NCBI RefSeq assembly: GCF_900129095.1 | Contig: NZ_FQVA01000001.1 | Location: 2,183,615-2,247,614, forward strand | Length of the DNA: 64,000 nt | From: Microbulbifer donghaiensis | GTDB lineage: Bacteria; Pseudomonadota; Gammaproteobacteria; Pseudomonadales; Cellvibrionaceae | Direction of reading: 5' to 3' | Shown: piece after piece, positions 10,715 through 22,352 of the stretch | Layout of the letters: each line of letters starts with the position of its first letter | How positions within the stretch are numbered: position 1 is the first letter of the stretch | Program-made: the position numbers and the translations under genes | The notes under the pieces: model-generated | What the model was told of the DNA's origin: nothing | Seen by the model: only the letters and a program-made list of their open reading frames with translations | Database searches by the model: none

Positions 10715-11485
10715 CTAGGCGTGAGCACTCACTTCGGCGCAGATAACGCGCACGCCGAGAGACTCCAGCTGCCGGCGCGTGTTTTCGTCCAGGCCGCTGT
10801 CGGTCACCAGCATATTTACCTGTTCCCAGGGCAGCTCCAGATTCGGGATACGGCGACCGACCTTGCTCGACTCCGCCAGCACCACCACTTCCCGCGCCAC
10901 TTCCGCCATCACCCGCGACAGGCCGATCTGCTCGTTGAAGGTGCAGGTACCGCGCTCCAGGTCGATGCCGTCGGCGCCGATAAAGGCGCGGTCGAAGTCG
11001 TAGCCGCGCAGTACCTGCTCGGCCACCCGGCCCTGAAACGCCTCGAAATGCGGATCCCAGGTGCCGCCGGTCATCAGCAGGGTGGGTTCGTTTTCCAGTT
11101 CGCGCAGCGCATTGGCCACGTGCAGGGAGTTGGTCATCACCACCAGGCCGCGCTTGCGCTCCAGCTCCGGGATCATTGCCGCGGTGGTGCGACCGTAGTC
11201 GATCACTATGCGGTGGTGATCCGGGATCAGCGCGGCGGCGGCGCGGCCGATGGCGCGCTTGACCTCTGACGGCGCCTCCTCGACCACCAGCTCGCGCGGC
11301 ACCGGGATGGCGCCGCCGTGACGGCGCAGCAGCAGTCCGTGATTCTCCATCGCGGTCAGATCCTTTCGGATCGTAACTTCGGAGGTTTCGAACTGCCGCG
11401 CCAGTTGTTCCACACTGGCCTCACCCGCGTCATTGAGCAGGGCCAGTATTTGATGGCGGCGTTGCTGGGTGTTGCGTTTCGACAT
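10715..11485 (-). CDS. DeoR-family transcriptional regulator upstream of glmS
   Basis: A 256-residue DeoR/GlpR repressor. The N-terminal HTH (about residues 8-58) reads RQFETSEVTIRKDLTAME, the typical DeoR helix pair, followed by the LRRHGGA wing. The remainder is the sugar-phosphate-sensing DeoRC domain with IDYGRTTAAMI and the MTNSLHVANAL segment. A DeoR gene next to glmS also occurs in Pseudomonas, where it is linked to glucosamine-6-phosphate control, so regulation of glmS is likely. A perfect palindrome lies immediately before the start codon and probably is its own operator. Confidence 0.92.
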   Translation of the reverse strand: MSKRNTQQRRHQILALLNDAGEASVEQLARQFETSEVTIRKDLTAMENHGLLLRRHGGAIPVPRELVVEEAPSEVKRAIGRAAAALIPDHHRIVIDYGRTTAAMIPELERKRGLVVMTNSLHVANALRELENEPTLLMTGGTWDPHFEAFQGRVAEQVLRGYDFDRAFIGADGIDLERGTCTFNEQIGLSRVMAEVAREVVVLAESSKVGRRIPNLELPWEQVNMLVTDSGLDENTRRQLESLGVRVICAEVSAHA

Positions 11486-11490
11486 GGCAC

Positions 11491-11515
11491 TTTAACTTTC
11501 GCTTCGAAAGTTAAA
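11491..11515. promoter_or_regulatory. Perfect palindrome in the leader of the DeoR gene, candidate operator
   Basis: TTTAACTTTCG (11491-11501) and CGAAAGTTAAA (11505-11515) are exact 11-bp complements around a 3-nt centre. The near edge is 5 bp from the start codon at 11485, on the site where a ribosome-binding sequence would be. The TTTCG/CGAAA core resembles DeoR/GlpR-family operators. As DNA it would suit autorepression; as RNA it would form a hairpin hiding the start. Confidence 0.6.
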
Positions 11516-11570
11516 GATAGCAAAGCGAAATCAAAATGCCCACAGGAATTTATCGGAGGCGTCTAACCCC

Positions 11571-11643
11571 AGGATGGGCATAGCGCAGCGTGTCCATCGC
11601 GCTCATAGGTGGGCAAGTCACTGCGCGCCTTTGCCCACCCTAC
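11571..11643. repeat. Degenerate copy of a GATGGGC palindromic repeat element
   Basis: About 73 bp beginning AGGATGGGCATAGCGCAGCG and ending CTTTGCCCACCCTAC form an imperfect inverted repeat. It shares sequence and layout with the better-preserved element at 21335-21419. It lies between the E2 gene and the DeoR gene and overlaps the E2 stop codon by a few bases. The type is a short non-coding dispersed palindrome (REP/MITE-like). Confidence 0.65.
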
Positions 11644-12791
11644 GAAAGGGCCTGGATCATGGCCTTGAGGAAGCGCGCCAGCTCGCCGCCGGTCACCGCG
11701 CGATGATCCGCGCTGATCGACAGCGGCAGCAGCGGTCGCACCGCCGGCCTGTCGTCCACGGCGACAACCCCCTGGAAAGTGCGGCCGGCACCGACGATGG
11801 CCACGGTCGGTGGCAGCACCACCGGCGTCGCGTAGCGCCCGGCCATGCCGCCGAAGTTGGACAGCAGAATGGTGCCGCCCTGCAGGTCCCGCTGGGCGAT
11901 ACCCTGTTCGCGGGCCTGGTCCTTGTAGTCCTCGATCTGCTGCAGGATCTCCTCATCGGAGCGGGCGGCCACATCCTTGAGGACCGGCACATAGAGGCCA
12001 CGAGGGGAATCCACCGCCAGGCCGACATTGACAGTTGTCGCCGGGCTCAGCTGTTCATCCTGGTAGAGCGCATTGAGATGCGGCTCCGCGGCACAGGCCT
12101 GTTGCAGGGCGCGGATCAGGCGCAGGGTGGCGGATTCCTTGCCCCACCAGGCGGAAATATCCACCTGGTCGCACAGGGTCATCGGCGCCACCTGGTCGCG
12201 GGCGCGACTCATTGCCAGTGCCATGGCGCGGCGCGCCGGCGACATCGCCGTTCCCGTGGCTGCCGGTTTCGGCGGCGCCTTCGCCGCCGCTGCAGCGGTG
12301 GGCGCCCGTTGCGCCGCCGCCCGTATTTCCGCTGCGCTGAAGCGCTCGCCCTGCGGCCGCAGATCGGCCAGGTCCACACCCAGCCGCCGCGCCAGCGCCC
12401 GCACCGCGGGGGTGGCCAGGCGGCGCGGGGTTGTCGATGGCGCGACTTCGGCACCGAGCACCGCGCCGCTCTGCTCGATCTTGCCGACGACGGTACCGGT
12501 GTCAGTGCGCTGCCGCTCGTCGGTCTCGCCGCGAGGTTCCGGCGGTGCAGCCGCGCCCGCCTCTTTAAAGCCGACCAGCGGTTCTCCCACGTTGACCGTC
12601 TCGTCCGCGGCGGCGAAGAGTTTTTCCACAGTGCCGCCCCAGGGGGCGGGGACGTCGACCAGGGCCTTGGCCGTCTCGACGGTAACCAGGTTGTCGTGGG
12701 CGGCGATATGGTCGCCTTCCTGCACGTGCCACTCGCGGACCACCGCATCCGGCAGCCCCTCGCCCAAATCCGGCAATTTGAAGATCTTCAC
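11640..12791 (-). CDS. Dihydrolipoamide acyltransferase, E2 component of a 2-oxoacid dehydrogenase complex
   Basis: Core E2 enzyme carrying the lipoyl arm and transferring the acyl group to CoA. In 383 residues there are three parts: one N-terminal lipoyl domain (lysine in VTVETAKALVDV, near residue 42), a peripheral-subunit-binding domain around residues 130-165 (VRALARRLGVDLADLRPQG), and the catalytic domain with the SADHRAVTGGELARF motif near the C-terminus. Linkers are rich in Ala, Thr and Pro. Start is GTG at 12791, overlapping the E1 beta stop as GTGA. With a single lipoyl domain and separate E1 alpha/beta genes it is a Bacillus/branched-chain type complex, not an AceF-type enzyme. Acetyl or branched-chain acyl substrate is unresolved. 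Confidence 0.92.
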   Translation of the reverse strand: MKIFKLPDLGEGLPDAVVREWHVQEGDHIAAHDNLVTVETAKALVDVPAPWGGTVEKLFAAADETVNVGEPLVGFKEAGAAAPPEPRGETDERQRTDTGTVVGKIEQSGAVLGAEVAPSTTPRRLATPAVRALARRLGVDLADLRPQGERFSAAEIRAAAQRAPTAAAAAKAPPKPAATGTAMSPARRAMALAMSRARDQVAPMTLCDQVDISAWWGKESATLRLIRALQQACAAEPHLNALYQDEQLSPATTVNVGLAVDSPRGLYVPVLKDVAARSDEEILQQIEDYKDQAREQGIAQRDLQGGTILLSNFGGMAGRYATPVVLPPTVAIVGAGRTFQGVVAVDDRPAVRPLLPLSISADHRAVTGGELARFLKAMIQALS

Positions 12792-13783
12792 GGCCGCCCC
12801 CCGTTCGGGTAGTCCAGGACTTCACGCACCGCCGCCAGTATCTGCTCGACGCCCGGTAGATAGCGATCCTCCAGGCGGTAATAGGGCATCACGGTGTCGT
12901 AGCCGGTGACCCGCTGTACCGGTGCCTCGAGCAGGTCGAAAGCGTAGTCGTTGATCTGCGCGATTATCTCGGCGCCGAGACCGCCGAAGCGCGCGGCCTC
13001 GTGGACCACGACACAGCGGTGGGTCTTTTCCAGCGAGTCGATAATGGCGTGAATATCCAACGGCTTGAGGGTGGCGGGGTCGATGACCTCGGCCTCTATG
13101 CCGTCTTCCGCCAGCTTGTCGGCGGCCCGCAGCGTTTCCTTCAGGGAGGCGCCCCAGGCAATCAGGGTCACATCGGTGCCTTCGCGCAGCACGAAGCAGC
13201 GATCGAGCGGCAGGGCCTCACCGCTGTCCGGCACCTCCTGGCGCACCGCCCGATAGATGCGCTTGGGCTCCAGGAACACCACCGGATCCGGGTCGCGAAT
13301 GGCCGCCAGCAGCAGGCCGTAGGCGCGCGCCGGGGAGGAGGGCACCACCACGCGCAGACCGGGAATATGGGCGAACAGCGCCTCGGTGCTCTCGGAGTGG
13401 TGCTCGGGGGCGTGAATGCCGCCGCCGTAGGGGGCGCGGTAGACAATCGGACAGGAAAGCCGACCGCGGGTGCGGTTTCTGTAACGTGCGGCGTGGCTGA
13501 GGATGTGGTCGAGGCCCGGGTAGATAAACCCCATAAACTGGAATTCGGCCACCGGGCGCAACCCCATGGCCGCCATTCCCACGGCGATGCCGCCGATCAT
13601 GTTTTCCGCCAGTGGCGTGTCCAGTACCCGTTCGCGGCCGAACTTTTTCTGCAGGCCGTCGGTGGCCCGGAACACACCGCCGTTGACGCCGACGTCCTGG
13701 CCGTAAACCAGCACGGTCGGATCGGCCTGCAGTTCATAGGCCAGGGCTTGGGTGACGGCTTCCACCAAAGTGATCTCGGGCAT
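12788..13783 (-). CDS. 2-oxoacid dehydrogenase E1 component, beta subunit
   Basis: A transketolase-like beta subunit (331 residues) that, with E1 alpha, decarboxylates a 2-oxoacid on thiamine diphosphate. It begins MPEITLVEAVTQALAYEL, typical of PdhB/BkdA2. VYGQDVGVNGGVFRATDGL is the conserved segment near residue 30, and the C-terminal transketolase domain contains VVHEAARFGGLGAEI. The frame extends upstream through the E1 alpha gene, but the family N-terminus matches the ATG at 13783, two bases after the E1 alpha stop. Tight coupling on both sides indicates a single operon. No E3 (lipoamide dehydrogenase) gene is in the window. Confidence 0.93.
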   Translation of the reverse strand: MPEITLVEAVTQALAYELQADPTVLVYGQDVGVNGGVFRATDGLQKKFGRERVLDTPLAENMIGGIAVGMAAMGLRPVAEFQFMGFIYPGLDHILSHAARYRNRTRGRLSCPIVYRAPYGGGIHAPEHHSESTEALFAHIPGLRVVVPSSPARAYGLLLAAIRDPDPVVFLEPKRIYRAVRQEVPDSGEALPLDRCFVLREGTDVTLIAWGASLKETLRAADKLAEDGIEAEVIDPATLKPLDIHAIIDSLEKTHRCVVVHEAARFGGLGAEIIAQINDYAFDLLEAPVQRVTGYDTVMPYYRLEDRYLPGVEQILAAVREVLDYPNGGRP

Positions 13784-13785
13784 GG

Positions 13786-14874
13786 TTATTGCCCCACCAG
13801 CTGATCGTACTGCTCGATAAATGCATCCGGCAGGCGCGCGTAGAGATAGTCGAACATCGCGCTGTTTTTTTGCGCGGGGCGCTCGGCAAAGTCCTGCAGC
13901 GCGCGCTCCAGCACTTCCGCCAGTTCGCGCTGCAACTCGCCTTCCTGTTCGTCGCCCCACAGGTCCTCGCCGCGCAGGTAGTTGCCGAGCCGCGCCAGTG
14001 GCTCGCACTGCCACGCCGCGTGCACCTCATCCTGCGGCTGATAACGGCCGGCGTCATCGGCGGTGGTGTGGTCGCACAGCCGGTAGCAGGTTGCCTCGAT
14101 CAGCGCCGGGCCCTCGCCGTTGCGCGCGCGGGCCACCGCATCCGTCACCGCTGCCCGCACGGCGATGACATCGTTGCCGTCCACCTGCAATCCGGGGATA
14201 CCCGCGGCGATGGCTTTCTGCGCGATGGTCTTGCTGGCGGTCTGTTCGGTCCGCGGCACTGAGATGGCCCACTGGTTGTTGTTGATCACGAAAACCACCG
14301 GGAGCCGCCACACCGCGGCCAGGTTCATGGCCTCGAAGAAGTCGCCGCGGGAAGTGGCGCCCTCACCGGCGCAGGTCACCGCCACCCGCGGCGGCTCGCC
14401 AAACTGTTCCCGTTTGTATTTGAGCGCGAAAGCGACGCCGGTGGCGTGCAGCAACTGGGTGGCGATGGGAATGCACAGCGGCAAATCGAGACGGGCGTGT
14501 TGGTAGTCCTGACCGCGTTCGTCACCGCCCCAGATGGCGAGAATCTCCTCGATCTCCACCCCGCGCTCCAGCAGGGCGCCGGTTTCGCGGTAGTAGGGAC
14601 AGTAGATATCGTCTTTTTCCAGGGCACCGCCGACACCGACGCCGACCGCTTCCTGCCCGAGGCTGGACGGGTAGGTGCCCAACTGACCGGTGCGCTGCAG
14701 CTTGACCGCGCGATCGTCGACCAGTCGCGCCAGCGCCATCTGCCGGTAGAGCGCCTGCAGGGTGTCCGGGGTAGCGAAGTCCGGCAGCTCCTGCGTTGCC
14801 CGGCCCTGCTCATCGAGATATTGCAGCCTGGCAATGTCAAAGGACGCCAGCAGGTGCATTCTGGGTTTGTGCAT
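13786..14874 (-). CDS. 2-oxoacid dehydrogenase E1 component, alpha subunit (pyruvate or branched-chain type)
   Basis: The ThDP-binding alpha subunit, 362 residues. The N-terminal region has QRTGQLGTYPSSLGQEAVGV, characteristic of PdhA/BkdA1 proteins. The ThDP/Mg pocket is GEGATSRGDFFEAMNLAAVW, continuing to VFVINNNQWAISVP. The regulatory-loop region reads YRLCDHTTADDAGRY. The ATG at 14874 is preferred over longer open frame because it follows an AAGGA tract and gives the usual family N-terminus. It is the first gene of the E1 alpha-E1 beta-E2 operon. Resemblance seems somewhat nearer to Bacillus-type PdhA, but pyruvate and branched-chain specificities cannot be separated by eye. Confidence 0.92.
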   Translation of the reverse strand: MHKPRMHLLASFDIARLQYLDEQGRATQELPDFATPDTLQALYRQMALARLVDDRAVKLQRTGQLGTYPSSLGQEAVGVGVGGALEKDDIYCPYYRETGALLERGVEIEEILAIWGGDERGQDYQHARLDLPLCIPIATQLLHATGVAFALKYKREQFGEPPRVAVTCAGEGATSRGDFFEAMNLAAVWRLPVVFVINNNQWAISVPRTEQTASKTIAQKAIAAGIPGLQVDGNDVIAVRAAVTDAVARARNGEGPALIEATCYRLCDHTTADDAGRYQPQDEVHAAWQCEPLARLGNYLRGEDLWGDEQEGELQRELAEVLERALQDFAERPAQKNSAMFDYLYARLPDAFIEQYDQLVGQ

Positions 14875-15140
14875 CGGGTTATTCCTTTTGTTCCCGATGC
14901 GCAAGTGTAGGGGATGGGCGCGGCAGCGCCGCCGCAGAGGAGGGGTTTGCCGCCGTATTTCTGGCGTGGCGACGGGATTGCGCTTTCTATCGGACCTGCC
15001 GCGGGTGGTCGTCCCGCAAAAAACCTGATCGGTCCTATTTTCCAGCCGCAGGCGCTTTTCCCGGACGGCCACCCGCGGCAGGACCTCGCTCCCTGGTCGC
15101 CAGCGGCCCGCGCAAACTCCCCGGTTCAGCGCAGTCTGCG

Positions 15141-16502
15141 TCAGCCTTTCTTGGTCGGGCGCTGCCAGCCGGAAATATTGCGCTGCTTGCCGCGCGCCAC
15201 CGCCAGCTCGTCGCTGCCGACCTCGCGGGTGATGGTGGAGCCAGCGCCGATGGTGGCGCCGGCGCCGACCACCACGGGTGCGACCAGCGCGGTATTGGAG
15301 CCGATAAAGGCGCCGTCACCGATTTCGGTAGTCGACTTGTTCACGCCGTCGTAATTGCAGGTGATGGTGCCGGCGCCGATGTTGACCCCCTCGCCGACAA
15401 TCGCATCGCCGACATAGGACAGGTGATTGACCTTGCTGCCGCGGCCGATCCTGGCTTTCTTGGTTTCGACGAAGTTGCCGACCTTGGCGCCGTCTGCCAG
15501 CTGGGTGCCCGGGCGCAGCCGCGCGAAGGGGCCGATGGTGCAGGCTTCGCCCACCTCGGCGTCCTCGATAATGGAGTTGGCCTCGACGCGGGTGCCGTCG
15601 GCGAGGCGACAGTTTTTCAGCAGGCAATTGGGACCTATCTGTACGCCCTTGCCGAGCACCACTTCGCCGTCGAAAACACAGTTGATATCGATAGACACAT
15701 CGGTGTCGCACTCGAGGCGGCCGCGCACATCGATACGCGCCGGATCCAGCAGCGTTACGCCGGCATTCATCAGCGCCAGTGCGCGGCTGTGCTGCAGCGC
15801 GCGCTCCATCTGCGCCTGCTGCGCGCGGCTGTTCACGCCGGCCACCTCCAGCGGATCACTGGCGCGCACGCCGGTGACCGGGATCTCCTCGCTGACGGAG
15901 CGTGCGATCACGTCGGTCAGGTAGTACTCGCCCTGAGCGTTGTCGTTCGACAGCTCCGGCAACCAGCGCGCCAGCAGGTCCGAAGGCGCCGCCAGTATGC
16001 CGGTATTCACTTCGCGAATGGCGAGGGTGTCGGCATCGGCGTCTTTCTCTTCGACGATCGCCAGCACGCGGCCGGCGTCGTCGCGCACTATGCGGCCGTA
16101 GCCGGCCGGGTTGGCCATGTCCACCGACAGCAGCGCCGGCCCCTTGTCGGAGGCCGACAGCAGTGACTGCAGGGTGCCGCTCTTGACCAGCGGCACGTCG
16201 CCGTAGAGCACCAGCACGGTGGAGCCACTGCGGAAGTTCGGAATCGCCTGCGCGACCGCATGGCCGGTGCCGAGCTGTTCGGTCTGCTCGACAAACTTGA
16301 CCCCGCTGTCGGCAAAGCACTCGCACACCCGATCGGCACCGTGACCGATCACCACCGTAATCTCCACTTCGCCCAGCTGCTTGGCGGCCTCGATCACGCG
16401 GCCGAGCATCGGCACGCCACCGATCGGGTGCAGTACTTTGGGTAGATCGGAGCGCATACGGGTGCCTTTGCCGGCGGCGAGAATGACGATATCAATGGCC
16501 AT
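15141..16502 (-). CDS. glmU: Bifunctional UDP-N-acetylglucosamine pyrophosphorylase / glucosamine-1-phosphate N-acetyltransferase
   Basis: Acetylates glucosamine-1-phosphate and couples it to UTP to give UDP-GlcNAc. At 453 residues it is the standard length. The N-terminal uridyltransferase has the LAAGKGTRM motif (residues 8-16) and QLGTGHAVAQ. The C-terminal left-handed beta-helix (about 250-450) shows repeated hexapeptides and the acetyltransferase segment GAFIGSNTALVAPV. In E. coli and Pseudomonas glmU directly follows atpC; here about 8.7 kb of other genes lie between them. It is transcribed divergently from the CDF gene (160 bp between starts) and ends 266 bp before the E1 alpha start. 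Confidence 0.97.
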   Translation of the reverse strand: MAIDIVILAAGKGTRMRSDLPKVLHPIGGVPMLGRVIEAAKQLGEVEITVVIGHGADRVCECFADSGVKFVEQTEQLGTGHAVAQAIPNFRSGSTVLVLYGDVPLVKSGTLQSLLSASDKGPALLSVDMANPAGYGRIVRDDAGRVLAIVEEKDADADTLAIREVNTGILAAPSDLLARWLPELSNDNAQGEYYLTDVIARSVSEEIPVTGVRASDPLEVAGVNSRAQQAQMERALQHSRALALMNAGVTLLDPARIDVRGRLECDTDVSIDINCVFDGEVVLGKGVQIGPNCLLKNCRLADGTRVEANSIIEDAEVGEACTIGPFARLRPGTQLADGAKVGNFVETKKARIGRGSKVNHLSYVGDAIVGEGVNIGAGTITCNYDGVNKSTTEIGDGAFIGSNTALVAPVVVGAGATIGAGSTITREVGSDELAVARGKQRNISGWQRPTKKG

Positions 16503-16662
16503 GAAAATCCTGCGAGTAAACAGCTAAACATTGGAGTGGCTGCGAATTGTGGCCACTTAGCGCCATCATCACAAGTTGATCCCGGGAAGATTAGCGGATT
16601 TGCCGCTAGAATCGCGCAAGCGGGATTATTCACTCCGCTAGCAGTACAGGAAAACTGAGCAG

Positions 16663-17553
16663 ATGGAAACGCGCGGGCTTTTCACTTCGATATTCGGCTG
16701 CCTGGCCATGGCGGCGCTGGGCTTCACTTTCGCATTCTTGACTCACTCCAACGCCATCTTTCTCGACGGGGTTTTCTCGCTGGTCAACTTCGTTATGTCG
16801 CTGTTGATGCTGGCCGTTTCACGGCTGATCAAACGCAACGCCGATAACAAGTTTCCGTTTGGCTATGCCAGTTTCGAACCGGCTTTCAACGTGTTGCAGA
16901 GTATGGTGATGCTGGGGGTCATGTTGATGGCGCTGTCATCGGCAATCGCGGCGCTGTATGGCGACGGCCGCTCACTGGAGACCGGCATCGCCACCATCTA
17001 TGCAATTGTCGCCTGCACCGGCTGCCTGCTGGTCTATCTGCTGTTGCGGCGTATCGCCAGGGCGACCGGCTCGCCGCTGATCGAAGTGGATGCCTTTGCC
17101 TGGCTGATGGACGGTATTCTCAGCGGCGTGGTGCTGTGCGCCTTCGCCTTTGCCTGGCAGTTCGGCGAGCTGTTGGGCGGCTGGTTGCCCTATGTGGATT
17201 CCCTGCTGGTCATCGCCATGGTGGCGGTGATGCTGCCGGTGCCGGTGCGGATTCTGTACCGCAACCTGATGGAAGTGCTGCTGGCCGCGCCGGCGATTCC
17301 GGTACAGAGGTCCATCCGCCGTGCCTTCCGCGACGCCATGCACGATATTCCCGGGCGGGACTGGTCGCTCAGCATCACCAAGACCGGTCGCGCCGTTTAC
17401 CTGCACGCGCGCATCCTGTTACCGGAGGACAGTCGCAACGCCTCGGTGGAGCAGGCCGACGCGTGGCGCGAACTGCTGACCGAGCGCATGGCGGAATTCG
17501 TGCGCGAGCGGGAGTTCGACGTCGTCTTTACCACCGACGCTTCCTATATCTGA
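16663..17553 (+). CDS. Cation diffusion facilitator (CDF) family transporter
   Basis: A 296-residue inner-membrane protein with about six helices, resembling CDF efflux proteins for Zn2+, Co2+, Fe2+ or related metals. The first helices contain NAIFLDGVFSLVNFVMSLLM, where CDF proteins normally carry metal-ligand Asp/His residues. The FGYASFEPAFN segment corresponds to the family's FGxxRxE region but lacks its Arg. Residues 205-296 form a cytoplasmic domain. The paired HxxxD/DxxxD site is not evident, so metal specificity is uncertain. The ATG has a modest AGGA site upstream, and expression is divergent from glmU. Confidence 0.8.
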   Translation: METRGLFTSIFGCLAMAALGFTFAFLTHSNAIFLDGVFSLVNFVMSLLMLAVSRLIKRNADNKFPFGYASFEPAFNVLQSMVMLGVMLMALSSAIAALYGDGRSLETGIATIYAIVACTGCLLVYLLLRRIARATGSPLIEVDAFAWLMDGILSGVVLCAFAFAWQFGELLGGWLPYVDSLLVIAMVAVMLPVPVRILYRNLMEVLLAAPAIPVQRSIRRAFRDAMHDIPGRDWSLSITKTGRAVYLHARILLPEDSRNASVEQADAWRELLTERMAEFVREREFDVVFTTDASYI

Positions 17554-17914
17554 CCGGCGTCGTTGCCGACTGGCGGTATAGCCGTATTTCAGCAGGCCGG
17601 CAAACACAGAACCGCCTTCAGGAAAAACTGCAACCTATCGCCAGCCCCGCGGCGATCGGGACTCGCCGATTGCCCGTGGATAGTTGGGGCGGCGGGCGAA
17701 CCCCGAAAGCGCCGTCGGTGACCACTCTCGACAATTGGTTCAAAAAACTTACCGTTCCGTTCTATTCAGCGCAGATGGGCGCGATTTGCCGCAACTTGTT
17801 TGCCGGGGCCAGGTAAAGTCGGTAGTTTATTGTCGGCAAAATAATTATTGCATCCACAACTGATAACCATCGGATAACCGCCCGCTCAAAAGGCGCGGCG
17901 GAGAGAATTCCCGT
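17554..17914. other. Non-coding gap, nothing recognised
   Basis: The 361 bp between the CDF gene and the amidohydrolase gene hold no RNA gene, repeat or convincing operator that I can see. The last 100 bp become AT-rich (around 17,815-17,870) and probably contain the amidohydrolase promoter. No confident -35/-10 pair is assigned. Confidence 0.4.
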
Positions 17915-21256
<3,342 letters not shown>

Positions 21257-21281
21257 CAGTCTGAAACCATTCAGGTAAGAG

Positions 21282-21316
21282 AAAAGGCCAGCGGGCATAA
21301 CCCGCTGGCCTTTTTA
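21282..21316 (+). terminator. Rho-independent terminator after the amidohydrolase gene
   Basis: A perfect 10-bp stem, GGCCAGCGGG (21286-21295) with CCCGCTGGCC (21301-21310), loop CATAA, then TTTTT. It is flanked by A-tracts on the other side, so it may also work for the GST gene arriving on the opposite strand. Confidence 0.92.
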
Positions 21317-21334
21317 TTTGGGCGGTAAAGAACG

Positions 21335-21419
21335 CGTGTAGGATGGGCAAAGCGCAGCGTGCCCATCGGCGGCGCCTGCAGATGGGCACGTCGCTGTGCT
21401 CCTTTGCCCATCCTACACG
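21335..21419. repeat. Palindromic GATGGGC repeat element (85 bp)
   Basis: An 18-bp perfect terminal inverted repeat, CGTGTAGGATGGGCAAAG (21335-21352) and its complement (21402-21419). Nested inside are GCGTGCCCATC and GATGGGCACG, which also pair. The whole unit could fold as a long cruciform or RNA hairpin. A decayed relative is at 11571-11643. It lies just after the amidohydrolase terminator and 32 bp before the GST stop. Confidence 0.8.
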
Positions 21420-21450
21420 GATAAACTACCTCCACTCGGCGCTAATTGAT

Positions 21451-22083
21451 TCAAGCTTCACTGGGCTCCTGTGCCAGCGCATCATCCTTTTCGTTGGCGC
21501 GCTTGAACGCTTCCCGCTCACTGACGCGCGCAAAATAGGTCGCAAACTCATCGCGCTTGTCGATAGTGCCGAATTGCAGGCCCCAGCCAACCTGGGCACC
21601 CACATAAACATCTACGGCGGTAAAGCGGTTGCCGGCGATATAGGGGTTTGCTTTCACGGCGGAGGACAGGGCATCAATAGCCGCGGCGTAGTTGCCGTAT
21701 CCGGCCATGCGCTCTTTCTCCGGCGCGGGATCGCTGCCGAACAGGCTCTTGTTGGTAATGGCGGCCTCGACCGGGCCGGCGGTAAAGAACAGCCAGCGAT
21801 AGTAGTTCGCGCGCTCTGCATTATCGATCGGGGCCAGACCCGCTTCCGGGAAGGCCTCGGCCAGATAGGCGCAGATGGCGGCGCACTCGGTCACCACATT
21901 GCCGTCGTGCACGATCGCCGGGACCTTGCCCATCGGGTTGATCGCCAGATATTCGGGAGATTTCATCGAGGTGCCGTATTCGAGCACTTCGGTGCGGTAG
22001 GGCACACCAATTTCCTCCAGCATCCAGCGGACGATACGGCCGCGGGACTGCGGGTTGGTGTAAAAGACAAGATCGCTGCTCAT
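21451..22083 (-). CDS. Glutathione S-transferase family protein
   Basis: A 210-residue cytoplasmic GST. The N-terminal thioredoxin-like domain starts LVFYTNPQSRGRIVRWMLEE; the Ser or Arg near residues 13-15 takes the place of the catalytic Ser/Tyr, and NPMGKVPAIVHDG contains the cis-Pro. Residues 85-200 are the all-helical domain, with GNRFTAVDVYVGAQVGWGLQ matching the conserved N-capping region. The substrate is not predictable. It stands alone, convergent with the amidohydrolase gene and divergent from the TPR gene. Confidence 0.92.
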   Translation of the reverse strand: MSSDLVFYTNPQSRGRIVRWMLEEIGVPYRTEVLEYGTSMKSPEYLAINPMGKVPAIVHDGNVVTECAAICAYLAEAFPEAGLAPIDNAERANYYRWLFFTAGPVEAAITNKSLFGSDPAPEKERMAGYGNYAAAIDALSSAVKANPYIAGNRFTAVDVYVGAQVGWGLQFGTIDKRDEFATYFARVSEREAFKRANEKDDALAQEPSEA

Positions 22084-22352
22084 GGTCTCTCCTGCGCCGC
22101 AATTCCCTGCGGCCTTATTCGCATTGGATTTTGTGTCGGCACGCCGGTCTCGAGGAAAGCTGCGTGAACCGACCCGGGCAATTTACCACCGCGGCAGTTA
22201 ACGCACAGTGACATTCCATCTATTGGCGCGAATTGGAAACTGTTGCGGCGGATTAGCCGAGAGGATTAGATTTGCCGCGTGGTTATCCTGCAGAGCCGCT
22301 CCGGGAAACTAAACTCGTGGCGAATCCATAAGGTCCGAGGGGCGCTATTGCA

